This document shows, in pieces, positions 36,701 through 44,655 of a stretch of DNA of 64,000 nt. Source of the DNA: Arthrobacter sp. NtRootA1. Its GTDB lineage: Bacteria; Actinomycetota; Actinomycetes; Actinomycetales; Micrococcaceae. The notes below the pieces were generated by a model that was not told the DNA's origin, did no database searches, and saw only the letters and a program-made list of their open reading frames with translations. The stretch covers positions 930,001 to 994,000 of the forward strand of contig NZ_AP024630.1 of assembly GCF_019976975.1 (NCBI RefSeq). Reading direction: 5' to 3'. The translations under genes were made by a program, and so were the position numbers. The stretch's first letter is position 1. Every line of letters begins with the position of its first letter.

Positions 36701-36771
36701 CTGTGGGGCAGGACGCAGCCGAGCTGGTCCTGCGCCCGTTCCAATTGGTCACGTTGCGGTTCGCCCGATAA
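33745..36771 (+). CDS. alpha-mannosidase, glycoside hydrolase family 38
   Basis: A 1008-residue cytoplasmic-looking enzyme (no signal peptide) that removes alpha-mannose from glycans. Zinc ligands His264 and Asp266 lie in ATGHAHIDSAWLWP, and the nucleophile Asp376 in WLPDSFGYSGALPQI. The metal- and sugar-binding stretch GGMWVESDTNMPGGEA is intact. The N-terminal 240 residues are the ancillary domain and the C-terminal 400 the beta-sandwich. TTG is used as start; AAGGGGA stands about five bases before it. No other sugar genes are adjacent. The amino-acid importer converges from the other side. Confidence 0.92.
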   Translation: MHDDRRITEQRLDRFVRERLLPAIYGRSVPLQLSSWDAPGEPVPAAEAIRQLFTPQEPGAPWGKPWSTKWLRLQGEVPEGWGSAEGTAVEIIVDLGFNSDVPGFQCEGTAWRADASIIKAISPRNYHVPLKLLGGGLSVDFYVEAAANPDVAQGWSFAPTPLGDKATSGDEPRYRLGRIAIAELNETVWELNQDVWTLSGLMHELPMDLPRRHEILRALERMLDIMDPDDVAGTAAAGREALAEVLSRPAYASAHELVATGHAHIDSAWLWPVRETIRKCARTFSNVVALMDEDPDFVFSCSSAQQMAWIKEFFPELFVRIREKVRAGQFVPVGGMWVESDTNMPGGEAMARQFVEGKSFFLKEFDVECQEAWLPDSFGYSGALPQIVKSAGLRWFLTQKISWNKVNRMPHHTFTWEGIDGTRLFTHFPPVDTYNAELHARELAHAERNYRDHGRGTMSLVPFGYGDGGGGPTREMVAAAHRTADLEGSPKVRMGTAKDFFTAAEAEYRNLPVWVGEMYLEMHRGTYTSQAKTKRGNRRSEHLLREAELWCSTAAVRLGDAYAYPETELKRLWRLVLLQQFHDILPGSSIAWVHQDAERNYEAIARDLEAIIGQAAQALVGQGDRQFLLNAAPHKRGGVPALAAAEAVKPEAVVDAREKDGGYILDNGIIRAALDSDGLLTSLMDHATGREAMVPGQPGNLLELFRDTPNEWDAWDIEEFYRRNVTQVTQAETIDLERTEAGAVMVVKRTVGASTITQRVTLDAGAESLVISTTVDWQEREKMLKIAFPLDVRADRSASETQFGHVFRPTHTNTSWDAAKFEICAHRWIHVAEPGYGVAVSNSSSYGHDVTRAVRGDGGTTTNVRVSLLRSARFPDPEADRGEHTLELSIRPGAGIGDAVEEGYRTNLKPRYVTGSKPVEPLLSVSNPALVVEAVKLAEDGSGDVIVRLYESLGQRSAGVVRANFEAQGVLATDLLERPVEAPGVTVGQDAAELVLRPFQLVTLRFAR

Positions 36772-36824
36772 AGGCTGGGCGCGCCCGAATGCTGGACAGC
36801 GCTAGGAGACCTGCGCCAAGAGGT

Positions 36825-37664
36825 TTAGACGTCGTGTTGGAGCCGCTTCACGAACAACTTGGTCCGTTCCTGCCGGGGTGCGCGCAGCACTTCGGCAGCT
36901 GGGCCACGCTCCACTACAACGCCGCCATCCATGAAGATAACCTCATCCGCAACATGTTGGGCGAAGGCCAACTCGTGGGTCACGATCACCATGGTCCAGC
37001 CTTCCTCGGCGAGTTCCTTGATGACGCCCAGGACGTCTCCGACGAGCTCAGGATCCAACGCCGACGTGGGCTCGTCGAACAACAGCAGTTGGGGCTGGAG
37101 CGCCAAGGCGCGGACGATGCCCACGCGCTGCTGTTGTCCGCCTGAGAGCTCGAACGGATAAGCGTCCCGCTTGTCAGCCAGGCCCACCCGCTCCAGCAAT
37201 CGCTCGGCTTCGGCGATGGCCTCTGCCTTCGGGCGCTTCTGGACCTGCACGGGACCCTCGATGATGTTCTTCAGGACCGTCATGTGCGGGAACAAGTTGT
37301 AGTGCTGGAACACCATGGCACTGCGGTCCCGCAGCGCAGCGATGTCCCTCTTGCCTACTTTGGCGCCGAAGTCGATCGAGAGGTCATCGGAGGTCTCGCT
37401 GCTCGGGCCGGAGCCCGGGCCCCGGCCGGTGCCGCCAAAGGTGACAGTACCGGCGTCGGGGATTTCAAGGCCGTTAAGCGAGCGCAGAACAGTGGTCTTG
37501 CCCGAACCTGAGGGACCGATGAGGGCCACCACCTGGCCGCGGCGGATGTCGATATCGATGTCGCGGAGCACTACGTTGCTGCCGAAGGCTTTCGCGAGGT
37601 TCCGGGCCTTCAGGACTGACGTAACGCGTGGTTCGCGCTGTTGGGGTGCATCAGTGGGCGACAT
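36825..37664 (-). CDS. polar amino-acid ABC transporter, ATPase subunit
   Basis: A 279-residue ATPase of the GlnQ/TcyN type. Walker A is GPSGSGKTT (50-58), the signature LSGGQQQR, and Walker B LLLFDEPTSALDPE. Between Walker A and the Q-loop is a Gly/Ser-rich insertion (about 78-105) that the usual GlnQ lacks. ATG at 37664 lies inside the end of the permease gene (14-base overlap), so translation is coupled. It powers uptake by the permease and binding protein encoded just upstream in the same operon. Confidence 0.92.
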   Translation of the reverse strand: MSPTDAPQQREPRVTSVLKARNLAKAFGSNVVLRDIDIDIRRGQVVALIGPSGSGKTTVLRSLNGLEIPDAGTVTFGGTGRGPGSGPSSETSDDLSIDFGAKVGKRDIAALRDRSAMVFQHYNLFPHMTVLKNIIEGPVQVQKRPKAEAIAEAERLLERVGLADKRDAYPFELSGGQQQRVGIVRALALQPQLLLFDEPTSALDPELVGDVLGVIKELAEEGWTMVIVTHELAFAQHVADEVIFMDGGVVVERGPAAEVLRAPRQERTKLFVKRLQHDV

Positions 37665-38310
37665 AGCGGTCCAATCTCCTTTCCACAGCGGACTGCGCAG
37701 TGGAAAGGACCAGGCAGATGACCCAGTAAACCAGGGCAGCCTGCAGGTACAGGGCCATGAACTCCTGGCTGAACGCAGCGATTTGCTGGGCATTGCGGAA
37801 GAGTTCAGTAACCAGGATGAGTGATGCGAGCGAGGTGTCCTTGACCAGGGAGATGAAGGTGTTGGACAACGGCGGAACGGACACGCGTGCCGCTTGCGGA
37901 AGGATGATGCGCACCAGGGTTTGGGGGTGGGACATCCCAATGGTGTGGCCGGCTTCCCACTGGCCCTTGGGGACCGAAAGTATCGCAGCCCGGATGATCT
38001 CTGCAGCGTAGCCTCCCACGTTCAAGGAGAAGGCGATGATGGCGCTCGGCCAGGGATCCAGCCGGATGCCAATGCTGGGAAGGCCGAAGAAAATCACGAA
38101 CAGCTGTACCAGCAGGGGAGTACCCCGGATGACCGAGACGTAGAAGCGACCTATGCCGGACAGCAGCCAATTCGAGCTAAGCCGCAACAGCGCAACCACC
38201 AAAGCCAACACCAGGCCCAGGGCAAAGGAGGCCAGGGTAAGGGGGATGGTGCCCGTTACGGCACCGGTGATGATCGGCCCGAAGGAACTCCAGATGAGGT
38301 CCCAGTTCAT
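37651..38310 (-). CDS. polar amino-acid ABC transporter, permease subunit
   Basis: A 219-residue HisM/GlnP-type inner-membrane permease with about five transmembrane segments. The family N-terminal motif (YVSVIRGTPLLVQLFVIFFG) and the ATPase-docking EAA-like loop (GMSHPQTLVRIILPQAARVS) are intact. Its ATG immediately follows the TAA of the binding-protein gene with no base between them, and its own end overlaps the ATPase start. The closest family flavour is cystine/glutamine transport, but substrate cannot be fixed from sequence. Confidence 0.92.
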   Translation of the reverse strand: MNWDLIWSSFGPIITGAVTGTIPLTLASFALGLVLALVVALLRLSSNWLLSGIGRFYVSVIRGTPLLVQLFVIFFGLPSIGIRLDPWPSAIIAFSLNVGGYAAEIIRAAILSVPKGQWEAGHTIGMSHPQTLVRIILPQAARVSVPPLSNTFISLVKDTSLASLILVTELFRNAQQIAAFSQEFMALYLQAALVYWVICLVLSTAQSAVERRLDRYVAH

Positions 38311-39126
38311 TTATTTGGTGACATCCGCACCGAAGTACTTTTCGGAGATCTTTGCCAGGGTTCCATCTGCCCGGAGGTCATCCAGCGCCTTGTCTACAGC
38401 CTTGGTCAGCTCTGTGGAACCCTTTCGGAACACGAGGGCGCTCTCGGTCTTGTCCGGCGCTTCGGCGGCCACCTTCAAACCGGAATCCGGGGTGGTTTTG
38501 GCGTAGTCCAGGTACGTGAGTTTGTCGTTCACCGTTGCGTCCACGCGTCCCTGTTGTACGAGGGTGGCCGACTGGGCCCAGCCTTCGACTGCCTGAACGT
38601 TGGCGCCGGCCTCCACTGCCATTTTGTAGAAGTTGCTGGTCAGCGACTGCGCGGTGGTCTTTCCCTTGAGGTCAGCAAAGCTGTTGATGCTGGAGTTGTC
38701 CTTCTTGGTCACCACAACGCCGGTGGAGACGGTGTAGGGCTTGGAGAACTCGTACTTGGCTTTACGCTCGTCATTGATGGAGATCTGGTTGGCAATGGTA
38801 TCGAACCGCTTGGCGTCCAGGCCCGCAAAAATGCCATCAAACTGCGTCTCTTGGAAGCTCGCCTTCACTCCCAGCTTTTCAGCCACGGCCTTGGCAATCT
38901 CAACGTCGAAGCCCGTCAATTCACCAGCGCCCTCGGCGTGGAAGCTGAACGGGCGGTAGGTTCCTTCCGTTGCGATGACGAGTTCGCCCTTGGATTTCAC
39001 ATCGGACAAGGATGTATCGCCACCGGACTGGGCTGGAGTGGAACCGCCACCGCAGGCAGAGAGTGCAAGGGCAGCGGCGGCCAAGGTAGCGGCGAAAAGA
39101 GAACGGCGGGAGCGAAGGCTGGTCAT
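38311..39126 (-). CDS. polar amino-acid ABC transporter, substrate-binding lipoprotein
   Basis: A 271-residue lipoprotein: signal peptide with lipobox ALSAC (Cys25), then a GGGS-type linker, then a type 2 periplasmic binding domain (GELVIATEGTYRPFSFH; GFDVEIAKAVAEKLGV; FDTIANQISINDERKAKYEF). The form resembles cystine-binding proteins such as TcyA/FliY. It is the first gene of a three-gene importer (binding protein, permease, ATPase), expressed from a promoter in the 242-base gap 39127-39368, where I see inverted GTG/CAC repeats but no recognisable riboswitch. Confidence 0.92.
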   Translation of the reverse strand: MTSLRSRRSLFAATLAAAALALSACGGGSTPAQSGGDTSLSDVKSKGELVIATEGTYRPFSFHAEGAGELTGFDVEIAKAVAEKLGVKASFQETQFDGIFAGLDAKRFDTIANQISINDERKAKYEFSKPYTVSTGVVVTKKDNSSINSFADLKGKTTAQSLTSNFYKMAVEAGANVQAVEGWAQSATLVQQGRVDATVNDKLTYLDYAKTTPDSGLKVAAEAPDKTESALVFRKGSTELTKAVDKALDDLRADGTLAKISEKYFGADVTK

Positions 39127-39368
39127 GGAGCCATCTTAGTCACGGGCAAACGCGGATTCCCGGAAGGGAAGGCTTGGACGCCCACTGAAGGTGTGGTTAA
39201 AAAGGCTGAGTGGGGGCGGTCCCCAACAGCCCGCCACCACTCATCCCCCCAATTGTGATCACGTGGGCGCCACGTTCACCGGAAACCCGTTCTCTGATTC
39301 CGGTGCCAGGCTGCAACCGCGTTCACACATTCATGATTGTGCCACGATCTAATAGTTTTGTGAAAGTC

Positions 39369-40076
39369 TTACGCTGTGCGTCTTGCTTTGCGCCGGGCAA
39401 ATGCCTTGGAAAACCAGATCCCGGCCAGCCCAATGGCGGTCGCCAGCACTGCGGAGTAGTTAATCAGGGAACGCAGCCACAGGTGCACCAGCGGGATCAG
39501 TGGGAAGAGTTGAGACACCAACAGCAACGCCAGGCCAACAAACAGCAGGGCCGATGCCGCACGCAGCAGCGCTGGGTAGCGGCCCACGATGGTCCGCCAG
39601 ATGGCGGGCAGCAAACAGGCTGATACGTATCCAGGATAGAAGCGGCCCAGGGCCGCATAGGCCTCCATGGATGGTCCCCAGGTCAGCCCTGTCATTCCCG
39701 CCGTGGAACCGCGGGTGTCCGTGATGACAAAGAAAAACGTCGTCAATGCCACCGTGATTCCCAGGACTGCCAGCCCCCAAGGGCCACGAATGGCTCGTTC
39801 CGCTGACGTGGAAGCGAAGCCCATGGCAATCTTGATGCCCATCAGCAGGAACGTACCGTACAGCAGGAAACGCAGGATCAGGTTGGTGACGTTAACTCCG
39901 CCGAGCAGGGCATCGATGGCAAGGTACGGGCCTTCGATGCTGAGGAGGATATCCAGGGTGATCAGCGCGAAAATGTAGAAAACTACCCGGTTCTCACCCC
40001 TGAGCAGGCTCGGAATCCGTGCGATGGTGATTGCCAGGCACACCAGCAAGGTTGCCCAAGGCAGGACAGCCGTCAT
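39369..40076 (-). CDS. seven-helix membrane protein coupled to a duplicated-HTH protein
   Basis: A 235-residue integral membrane protein with seven likely helices (about 4-22, 34-54, 62-84, 99-118, 140-158, 172-190 and 199-221). It resembles the actinobacterial MAB_1171c-type membrane proteins, which I know mainly from their habit of sitting beside HTH genes. Start at ATG 40076 is fixed by the ATGA overlap with the stop of the upstream HTH gene and by GGGAG eight bases before it. The C-terminus is very basic (ARRKARRTA), so it lies in the cytoplasm. Function unknown. Confidence 0.7.
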   Translation of the reverse strand: MTAVLPWATLLVCLAITIARIPSLLRGENRVVFYIFALITLDILLSIEGPYLAIDALLGGVNVTNLILRFLLYGTFLLMGIKIAMGFASTSAERAIRGPWGLAVLGITVALTTFFFVITDTRGSTAGMTGLTWGPSMEAYAALGRFYPGYVSACLLPAIWRTIVGRYPALLRAASALLFVGLALLLVSQLFPLIPLVHLWLRSLINYSAVLATAIGLAGIWFSKAFARRKARRTA

Positions 40077-40795
40077 CCGAGGTTCTCCCAAATTCGTTCA
40101 GTTCGTTCATGGTCTTGTTCTTGACGGCGCAAGGTCTTGCCCAGCGCCTGAAGCCTCTCACCGGCGAGGGTCACCAGTTCGCCCAAGGTCATCCGGTCCA
40201 GGGCCTCCTGCCGCCCATTGGGGGACCAGCCGGCCTCGGCCTCTGTGAGCAGCCCTCCAGCAACCAGCCCGCCCGCTGGCCCGACGCCGGCGGCCCGCGA
40301 GGTTGCGATGGCCAGCTCTGGAGGAAGCCTGTTGGCGGTCAGGTGGGCGGAGAAGTTCTGTGGTGCGATGCCGGTGGCTTCGCTGACCCGGTGCCGCAAC
40401 TCGCCGTCGTCGATTGCATCCACCCAGTTGCGCACCGCGGTGGGGTGCGGTGTTGGCGACAGTCCTGCGACAGAGACGGATCCCGGTTCACTGCGTTCCA
40501 CTACCGCGCGCAGCAAATCCATGGTTGCAATCTGGCTCACCAGTTCATCAGGCGTGGGCGGGACGGGATCGCCCCGAAGATCTGCATAGAGGTCAAACGT
40601 GGCCAGGGCTTCCACAGGACTGATGTGATAGCCCCGGCTAATGCTGACCAGCGTTGACTCTGCCACCTTGCCGCGGACCAGTTGTTGGGCCAGCGTTGTC
40701 CGTTTTATCCCGGAAATCCTGCAGACGTCCGCTGTGCTGGCGTTGGGTGCAACGCCGTGAAGCCAGCGTTGGAACGCCTTGGACGGTAAGGGCAT
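40073..40795 (-). CDS. protein with two helix-turn-helix-like modules
   Basis: A 240-residue soluble protein. Residues about 17-70 (TADVCRISGIKRTTLAQQLV to GYHISPVEAL) form a Cro/XRE-like HTH. Residues about 128-185 repeat the pattern (LRHRVSEATGIAPQNFSAHL to AAGVGPAGGLVAGGLLTEAEAGW), so the protein seems to contain an internal duplication with the second copy diverged. The C-terminus is a charged helix (LQALGKTLRRQEQDHERTERI). ATG at 40795 is the best start though its ribosome site is weak. It overlaps the seven-helix membrane gene by ATGA, which implies a fixed partnership, perhaps a membrane-signalled regulator. Confidence 0.7.
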   Translation of the reverse strand: MPLPSKAFQRWLHGVAPNASTADVCRISGIKRTTLAQQLVRGKVAESTLVSISRGYHISPVEALATFDLYADLRGDPVPPTPDELVSQIATMDLLRAVVERSEPGSVSVAGLSPTPHPTAVRNWVDAIDDGELRHRVSEATGIAPQNFSAHLTANRLPPELAIATSRAAGVGPAGGLVAGGLLTEAEAGWSPNGRQEALDRMTLGELVTLAGERLQALGKTLRRQEQDHERTERIWENLG

Positions 40796-40904
40796 GGAGG
40801 GCTTTCTGGGGTATTTCAAACGGGCAAGTCCGGGCCGATCCAAAAAGGAGCCGGAGCGAAGGTACGGATTGATTTTACGCCGACGCCACATTGAATTATG
40901 CTTG

Positions 40905-41000
40905 ATGCTTGAACCCGTTGGTCCGTACACCCCCCAAGTCCGGACCAGCGGGTTTTTCCATGCCCATGGGAATCACGGGCAGTGTGGCCGCGTTTCGTAG
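40905..41000 (+). CDS. candidate 31-residue leader peptide of the ABC-F gene
   Basis: A short frame starting MLEPVGPYTPQV and ending GQCGRVS passes through the whole terminator hairpin at 40912-40954 and stops four bases before a possible anti-terminator arm. There is no Shine-Dalgarno sequence. A hexamer pair TTGATT (40869-40874) and TGAATT (40892-40897), 17 bases apart, would start transcription at the ATG, giving a leaderless peptide. A second pair, TTTACG (40874-40879) and TATGCT (40897-40902), would start a few bases downstream and exclude it. A four-codon frame (40898-40912) also precedes the hairpin. Proposed by analogy with antibiotic-sensing leaders; unproven. Confidence 0.35.
   Translation: MLEPVGPYTPQVRTSGFFHAHGNHGQCGRVS
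40912..40957 (+). terminator. attenuator hairpin in the ABC-F leader
   Basis: AACCCGTTGGTCCG (40912-40925) pairs with CGGACCAGCGGGTT (40941-40954), 14 bp with one T-G wobble, followed by a T-run ending at 40957. No plus-strand gene lies upstream, so it must act on the ABC-F leader. Its 3' arm GCGGGTT (40948-40954) can pair instead with AACCCGC (41004-41010), a possible anti-terminator. Confidence 0.75.
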
Positions 41001-41074
41001 GTGAACCCGCGCTTGTTTTACCGCGCTGGTGATGTAGACGCGAGCGCCTGATGGCGCTGCGAGAGGAATAGAGA

Positions 41075-42736
41075 ATGACTGCAACACTGGTGGCCAAGGA
41101 TCTTTCCGGTGGTCATGGCCACCGCACGCTCTTTTCGAAGCTTTCCCTCACCGTTGCTCCCGGTGATGTGGTGGGCGTGGTGGGCGCGAATGGCGCTGGC
41201 AAATCCACGCTTCTGCGCATCCTCTCCGGCGTGGACCAGCCGCAGGAGGGGACCGTCAATCTGGCTCCGTCGGACGCCTTTGTTGGCTGGCTGCCCCAGG
41301 AACATGAGCGCACCGCAGGCGAAACCATCGCAGCCTACATTGCGCGCCGCACTGGTTGTGCCCAGGCCACTGCGGAGATGGAAGCCACCGCCGAGGCCCT
41401 TGGTTCCGGGGCTCCCGGAACGGATGACGCATACTCTTTGGCTTTTGACCGCTGGATGGCATCCGGTGCTGCAGACCTGGAGGACCGGATTCCTGCTGTA
41501 CTGGCGGATCTTGGCCTTGAGCTTGGCACCGATGCCCTCATGACAGGCCTCTCCGGCGGGCAGGCTGCCCGGGTTGCTTTGGGAGCCCTGCTGCTCAGCC
41601 GCTTCGATGTTGTCCTTCTTGATGAACCCACCAACGACCTGGACCTCGATGGCCTGGCCCGGCTGGAGGCTTTCGTGCAGGGCCTGCGTGGAGGAGTGGT
41701 TCTGGTTTCCCACGACCGTGAGTTCCTGGCTCGCTGCGTCACCACCGTTGTGGAACTGGACCTAGCGCAGAATTCCGTGGCTGTCTACGACGGCGGCTAC
41801 GAAGCGTTCCTCGAAGAACGTGCGGTCGCCAAGCGCCACGCCCGCGAACGCTATGAAGAGTTCGCCAACACCAAAGCCGATCTTGTGTCCCGTGCACGCA
41901 CGCAGCGCGAGTGGAGCTCCCAGGGCGTCCGCAATGCGATGAAGAAGAACCCTGACAACGACAAAATCCGGAGGGCCGCGAGTACCGAGTCGTCCGAAAA
42001 GCAGGCACAGAAGGTCCGCCAGATGGAGTCGCGCATCGCCCGCCTCACCGAGGTGGAGGAGCCGCGCAAGGAATGGCAACTGCAGTTCAGCATCGGCCAG
42101 GCACCCCGCTCAAGTGCCGTCGTCGCCACCCTTCGTGACGTGGTGGTCCGCCAAGGCGACTTCACGCTGGGGCCGGTCAACCTGCAACTCAACGGCGGTG
42201 AGCGCATCGGCATCACCGGGCCCAACGGCGCAGGTAAGTCCACTCTCCTGCGCTTGCTGCTGGGCACCCGGAAACCCGACGACGGCGAGGCCTCCATGGG
42301 TGCGTCGGTCGCCATCGGCGAAATCGACCAAGCCCGCGGACTGCTCGACGCCGGACGGCAGCTTGGCGACGCCGTCGAAGCCGTGCTGGTGGACTGGAAC
42401 AGTGCGGACGTCCGCACGCTGCTGGCCAAGTTCGGCCTCAAAGCGGACCACACTTCGCGGACCGTTGATTCGTTGTCGCCGGGAGAGCGAACCCGTGCTG
42501 CGCTGGCCCTCCTGCAGGCCCGGGGCGTGAACCTGTTGGTGCTTGACGAGCCCACCAACCACCTTGACCTCCCTGCGATCGAGCAACTGGAAGAGGCGCT
42601 GGAAAGCTACGAAGGTGCGCTCCTCCTCGTCACTCACGACCGCCGCTTGCTGGAAAACGTGCGGCTCGATTCGCGTTGGCACCTGGAAAACGGCCGTGTC
42701 CAGGAGCTTCACCACATCCCCGGCCAGGAGAAGTAA
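41075..42736 (+). CDS. ABC-F family ATPase (possible ribosome-protection/antibiotic resistance type)
   Basis: A 553-residue protein with two ABC domains and no membrane segments. Walker A motifs are GANGAGKST (37-45) and GPNGAGKST (about 382-390); signatures are LSGGQAARVAL and LSPGERTRAAL; both Walker B motifs read DEPTN(D/H)LDL. The interdomain linker (about 245-330) is highly charged and helical (KRHARERYEEFANTKADLVS). ABC-F proteins act on the ribosome; several dislodge antibiotics, and those genes are often controlled by attenuators like the one upstream here. GAGAGGAA stands seven bases before the ATG. An ABC exporter follows two bases later, so both are one operon. Confidence 0.88.
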   Translation: MTATLVAKDLSGGHGHRTLFSKLSLTVAPGDVVGVVGANGAGKSTLLRILSGVDQPQEGTVNLAPSDAFVGWLPQEHERTAGETIAAYIARRTGCAQATAEMEATAEALGSGAPGTDDAYSLAFDRWMASGAADLEDRIPAVLADLGLELGTDALMTGLSGGQAARVALGALLLSRFDVVLLDEPTNDLDLDGLARLEAFVQGLRGGVVLVSHDREFLARCVTTVVELDLAQNSVAVYDGGYEAFLEERAVAKRHARERYEEFANTKADLVSRARTQREWSSQGVRNAMKKNPDNDKIRRAASTESSEKQAQKVRQMESRIARLTEVEEPRKEWQLQFSIGQAPRSSAVVATLRDVVVRQGDFTLGPVNLQLNGGERIGITGPNGAGKSTLLRLLLGTRKPDDGEASMGASVAIGEIDQARGLLDAGRQLGDAVEAVLVDWNSADVRTLLAKFGLKADHTSRTVDSLSPGERTRAALALLQARGVNLLVLDEPTNHLDLPAIEQLEEALESYEGALLLVTHDRRLLENVRLDSRWHLENGRVQELHHIPGQEK

Positions 42737-42738
42737 CC

Positions 42739-44655
42739 ATGAGCATGGATGGCGTTGCCTGGAGCTCGCTGCACAAGATCACGCGTGCCCAGAGCGGCTC
42801 GCAACCCTTCTCGAAGGAGACGCTGAAACGTGTCCTGGGCTTTGCCGCACCCCACAAGGGCAAGCTCATAGCCTTCGTTATTGCCTCGATCGCAGGCGCC
42901 TTCCTCGCCGTCGCCACGCCTGTGCTTGCCGGGCAAGTGGTTGACGCCATCATTGCCAAGGCAGATGTCGGAACAGTGATCTGGCTGGCCGTCCTCATTG
43001 CGATTGTGGCTGTTGGCGAGGCTGGAGTCGGACTGGTGACCCGATGGTTGTCCTCCACCATCGGCGAGGGCGTCATCGTGGACCTCCGGACGCGCGTGTT
43101 CGACCACGTGCAGCGCATGCCCGTCGCTTTCTTCACCCGGACACGCACCGGCGCATTGGTCAGCCGCTTGAACAACGACGTCATCGGGGCGCAGTCAGCC
43201 TTCGCCGGTACCTTGTCCGGCGTGGTGAGCAACGTGGTGGCGCTCGCCTTGACTCTGATCGTCATGCTCAACACGTCCTGGCTGGTCACCGTTCTGGCCA
43301 TGGTGTTGCTGCCAATCTTCCTCATACCTGCCCGGCGCATGGGCTCCAAGCTGGCAGACCTCCGACGCGAGGCAGCCGCGCACAACGCTGCCATGGGTAC
43401 GCAGATGACCGAAAGGTTCTCCGCTCCCGGCGCCACATTGGTAAAACTCTTCGGCAGGCCGGACGAGGAATCCCGGGAGTTTGCTGCCCGGGCCGGCCGC
43501 GTACGCGATATCGGCATCCGCACCGCCATGCTGCAGTTCACCTTCGTCACTGCGCTGACTTTGGTCTCGGCCTTGGCCCTGGCCCTCGTTTACGGATTGG
43601 GCGGCTGGCTTGCCCTTGGTGGCCAACTGGCACCAGGCGACGTAGTTGTCCTGGCTCTTCTCCTGACGCGTCTCTACGCGCCGCTTACCGCGCTCTCTAA
43701 CGCGCGCGTGGAAATCATGAGCGCACTTGTCAGCTTCGAGCGGGTTTTCGAGATCCTGGACCTGCAGCCGCTCATCACGGAAAAGCCGGACGCCGTAGCC
43801 GTTCCGTCCGGACCCGTGGCCGTGGAATTCCACGACGTCCGCTTTTCGTACCCGTCGGCGGACAAAGTGTCCCTTGCCTCCTTGGAAGACGTGTCCACCC
43901 TGGACACACGCGGCGGCGAGGAAGTGCTGCACGGTGTCAGCTTCCGCGTTGAGCCGGGCCAGACGGTGGCCTTGGTGGGCTCGTCCGGCGCAGGAAAGTC
44001 CACGGTGGCCCAACTCTTGTCCCGCCTGTACGACGTCGACTCCGGAGCGGTGCGCCTTGGTGGGCGCGGGCCTGGCACCGGCGTGGACGTCCGGGACCTT
44101 CAGTTTGACTCCCTGCGCGACGCACTGGGCATGGTGACCCAGGATGGCCATCTGTTCCACGAAACCATTGCATCCAACCTGCGCCTCGCCCGGCCCGATG
44201 CCACGGAAGAGGACATGTGGGAGGTGCTCCGGCGGGCACGCCTGGAACCCATGATCCGGTCCCTTCCCGATGGCCTTGAGACAGTTGTAGGGGAGCGCGG
44301 CTACCGGCTCTCCGGTGGCGAACGGCAAAGGCTCACCATCGCCCGCTTGCTCATCAAGCAGCCGCGCGTGGTGATTCTTGACGAGGCAACCGCCGCGCTG
44401 GACTCCACCAACGAAGCCGCAGTCCAAGCGGCCTTGGGGGAAGCACTCGAGGGGCGTACCGCCGTCGTGATTGCCCACAGGTTGTCCACGATCCGTGCCG
44501 CGGACGTGATCCTGGTGGTAGAGGACGGCAGGATCGTGGAGCGCGGCACCCACACCGAGCTGCTTGTTGCCGACGGCCGCTACGCCGAGTTGTACCGGAC
44601 CCAGTTCGCGGAAGCCACGGCAGTGGCCGAGGAAGCTGTCCCGGAGCCCAACTAA
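42739..44655 (+). CDS. ABC exporter with fused membrane and ATPase domains
   Basis: A 638-residue half-exporter of the MsbA/BmrA type. Residues about 35-345 hold six transmembrane helices; the ATPase domain begins near 370 with Walker A GSSGAGKST (from about 414), signature LSGGERQRLTIARLL, Walker B VVILDEATAALD and H-loop IAHRLST. The A-loop region contains a 15-20 residue charged insert (SLASLEDVSTLDTRGGEE). Such proteins pump drugs or lipids as dimers. It starts two bases behind the ABC-F gene, so a joint role in protection from a ribosome-targeting or other toxic compound is plausible but unproven. Confidence 0.9.
   Translation: MSMDGVAWSSLHKITRAQSGSQPFSKETLKRVLGFAAPHKGKLIAFVIASIAGAFLAVATPVLAGQVVDAIIAKADVGTVIWLAVLIAIVAVGEAGVGLVTRWLSSTIGEGVIVDLRTRVFDHVQRMPVAFFTRTRTGALVSRLNNDVIGAQSAFAGTLSGVVSNVVALALTLIVMLNTSWLVTVLAMVLLPIFLIPARRMGSKLADLRREAAAHNAAMGTQMTERFSAPGATLVKLFGRPDEESREFAARAGRVRDIGIRTAMLQFTFVTALTLVSALALALVYGLGGWLALGGQLAPGDVVVLALLLTRLYAPLTALSNARVEIMSALVSFERVFEILDLQPLITEKPDAVAVPSGPVAVEFHDVRFSYPSADKVSLASLEDVSTLDTRGGEEVLHGVSFRVEPGQTVALVGSSGAGKSTVAQLLSRLYDVDSGAVRLGGRGPGTGVDVRDLQFDSLRDALGMVTQDGHLFHETIASNLRLARPDATEEDMWEVLRRARLEPMIRSLPDGLETVVGERGYRLSGGERQRLTIARLLIKQPRVVILDEATAALDSTNEAAVQAALGEALEGRTAVVIAHRLSTIRAADVILVVEDGRIVERGTHTELLVADGRYAELYRTQFAEATAVAEEAVPEPN

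Noticed and set aside
37894..39258. 454-codon plus-strand open frame across the amino-acid importer genes
   Set aside because: Covers two well-supported minus-strand genes and has no recognisable domain.
39127..39368. Riboswitch or T-box before the amino-acid importer
   Set aside because: The gap has inverted GTG/CAC repeats, but none of the conserved blocks of SAM, T-box, glutamine or lysine RNAs is visible.
40073..44655. Defence island around the HTH/membrane pair and ABC genes
   Set aside because: No nuclease, reverse transcriptase, TIR, restriction or phage gene is present, and neighbours are housekeeping genes. Only the weaker two-gene-module idea is kept.
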